Below, piece after piece: positions 63,353 to 64,000 of a stretch of 64,000 bases of DNA. The position numbers were made by a program, and so were the translations under genes. The notes under the pieces are model-generated. The model was not told where the DNA came from and did not search any database. It saw only the letters and a list, made by a program, of their open reading frames with translations. The stretch is from positions 1 through 64,000 of the forward strand of contig BLLK01000013.1 of assembly GCA_021927905.1 (NCBI GenBank), given 5' to 3'. Position 1 is the stretch's first letter; each line of letters begins with the position of its first letter. Source of the stretch: Chaetoceros tenuissimus. Its lineage: Eukaryota > Bacillariophyta > Thalassiosirophyceae > Chaetocerotales > Chaetocerotaceae.

Positions 63353-64000
63353 ATGGTATCGCTACTATTAGTTCTTCTCCTGATAGTGGATTGCAGCGGG
63401 TTTCTCTTACCAAAGAGTAAAACTTCATCATCATTCAAACTATTGTCATCGGCAATTGATCAGTCCTTTATTGAAAGTGAAATCCAATCAGATGGAATAT
63501 TCATCAAAGGAAAGCATAAGTGGTTGGGTGGAGCAGTAGACTCTGAAGGGCGAATTTATGGAATTCCCTCAAATGCAAAAGAGGTGATATGTTTGGCGCC
63601 TCCTTCTCCTTCTTCCAGAGAACAAACTAGTGAATACGAAATGCATACAATACCTCTTCCACATGATATAGCGGAAGGACAGTTCAAGTGGCTGAGGGGT
63701 ATTATTGCGAGTGGTTATTTATATGGAATACCGGCTTGGAGCCGAGATGGGATCCTTCGAGTGGACATTGCATCTTATTGGAAAGATAAAGAATGTAATA
63801 GCTTAGAAGAGGATTTGACTTCCTACGCTACTGTTGTACCACTTCCCGAGAATGCTTTAGATAATGGTGCAAGTCGATGGTTATGGCATGGGGCGTCATT
63901 GAATCAAAATCAAACAGCAATTTATGCAATCCCGTCCAATGCTCATCATGTGTTGAAGTTGGACTTGGCAACACAAGAAACATCGTTATTGGATATACCG
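63353..64000 (+). CDS. propeller-like secreted or plastid protein, 3' truncated
   Basis: The frame starts at ATG 63353 and runs open to the end of the window (216 codons, incomplete). A signal peptide (SLLLVLLLIVDCSG) is followed by FLLPKS, which could be a plastid cleavage site. At least three repeats of about 60-70 residues are visible: KWLGGAVDSEGRIYGIPSNA, KWLRGIIASGYLYGIPAWS and RWLWHGASLNQNQTAIYAIP. Such W-L-x-G-x7-I-Y-G-I-P units resemble blades of a beta-propeller that I believe is common in diatom genomes. No catalytic motif is seen in the visible part. Confidence 0.65.
   Translation, partial: MVSLLLVLLLIVDCSGFLLPKSKTSSSFKLLSSAIDQSFIESEIQSDGIFIKGKHKWLGGAVDSEGRIYGIPSNAKEVICLAPPSPSSREQTSEYEMHTIPLPHDIAEGQFKWLRGIIASGYLYGIPAWSRDGILRVDIASYWKDKECNSLEEDLTSYATVVPLPENALDNGASRWLWHGASLNQNQTAIYAIPSNAHHVLKLDLATQETSLLDIP

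Overview
The window is nuclear DNA of a small-genome photosynthetic eukaryote, most probably a diatom or close stramenopile relative. The evidence is: (i) dense genes with few, short GT-AG introns, mostly 65-90 nt; (ii) several proteins that start with a signal peptide followed by a Phe-containing cleavage motif of the ASAFAP type used for secondary red plastids (transketolase, the ABA4-like protein, the CysRS-tail/SAP protein); (iii) an LCIB-type carbonic anhydrase, MYND fingers with the CSLDHQ variant and a threonine dehydratase of the biosynthetic type. The standard genetic code fits every gene. Species cannot be fixed from the sequence alone.

Layout. 0.3-7 kb: plastid transketolase (minus), then pantothenate synthetase and threonine dehydratase (plus). 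7-11 kb: a tandem duplication of a MYND-finger gene that includes its promoter. 11-15 kb: a six-exon TFIIS-N/RRM protein (PNUTS-like in layout) with one intron of about 1.16 kb. 15.6-20.3 kb: a long kinesin-4-like motor. 20.3-25 kb: LON-substrate-binding-domain protein, an ankyrin-like gene broken by an in-frame TAA, an LCIB-like protein and uracil phosphoribosyltransferase, with an interstitial telomeric repeat between the first two. 25-30 kb: two paralogous membrane proteins flanking a zinc-finger/RluA pseudouridine synthase on the other strand. 30-32 kb: a gene-poor stretch with a MITE-like element. 32-38 kb: a Cys-rich/double-KH protein and ribosomal protein uS7. 38-44 kb: membrane-anchored multicopper oxidase, TOM1/THH1-like membrane protein, a coiled-coil protein and an F-box protein. 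44-52 kb: a large J-domain protein with internal repeats, a secreted TPR protein and a Golgi-type glycosyltransferase. 52-56 kb: two Cys-rich type I membrane paralogues. 57-64 kb: NAD kinase, ABA4-like plastid membrane protein, a CysRS-tail/SAP plastid protein, a glycosidase-like membrane protein and a truncated propeller-like gene.

There are no operons, tRNAs, rRNAs, CRISPR arrays or viral genes that I can support. Many neighbours are divergent and share short promoters. Four of these shared promoters contain a perfect TGACGTCA palindrome, the core of the CO2/cAMP-responsive elements described in diatoms. The strongest candidates for something undescribed are the triple CysRS-tail/SAP protein, the 96-bp-repeat J-protein, the Cys-rich paralogue pair, the zinc-finger/double-KH protein and the duplicated MYND genes with E2F-like palindromes.
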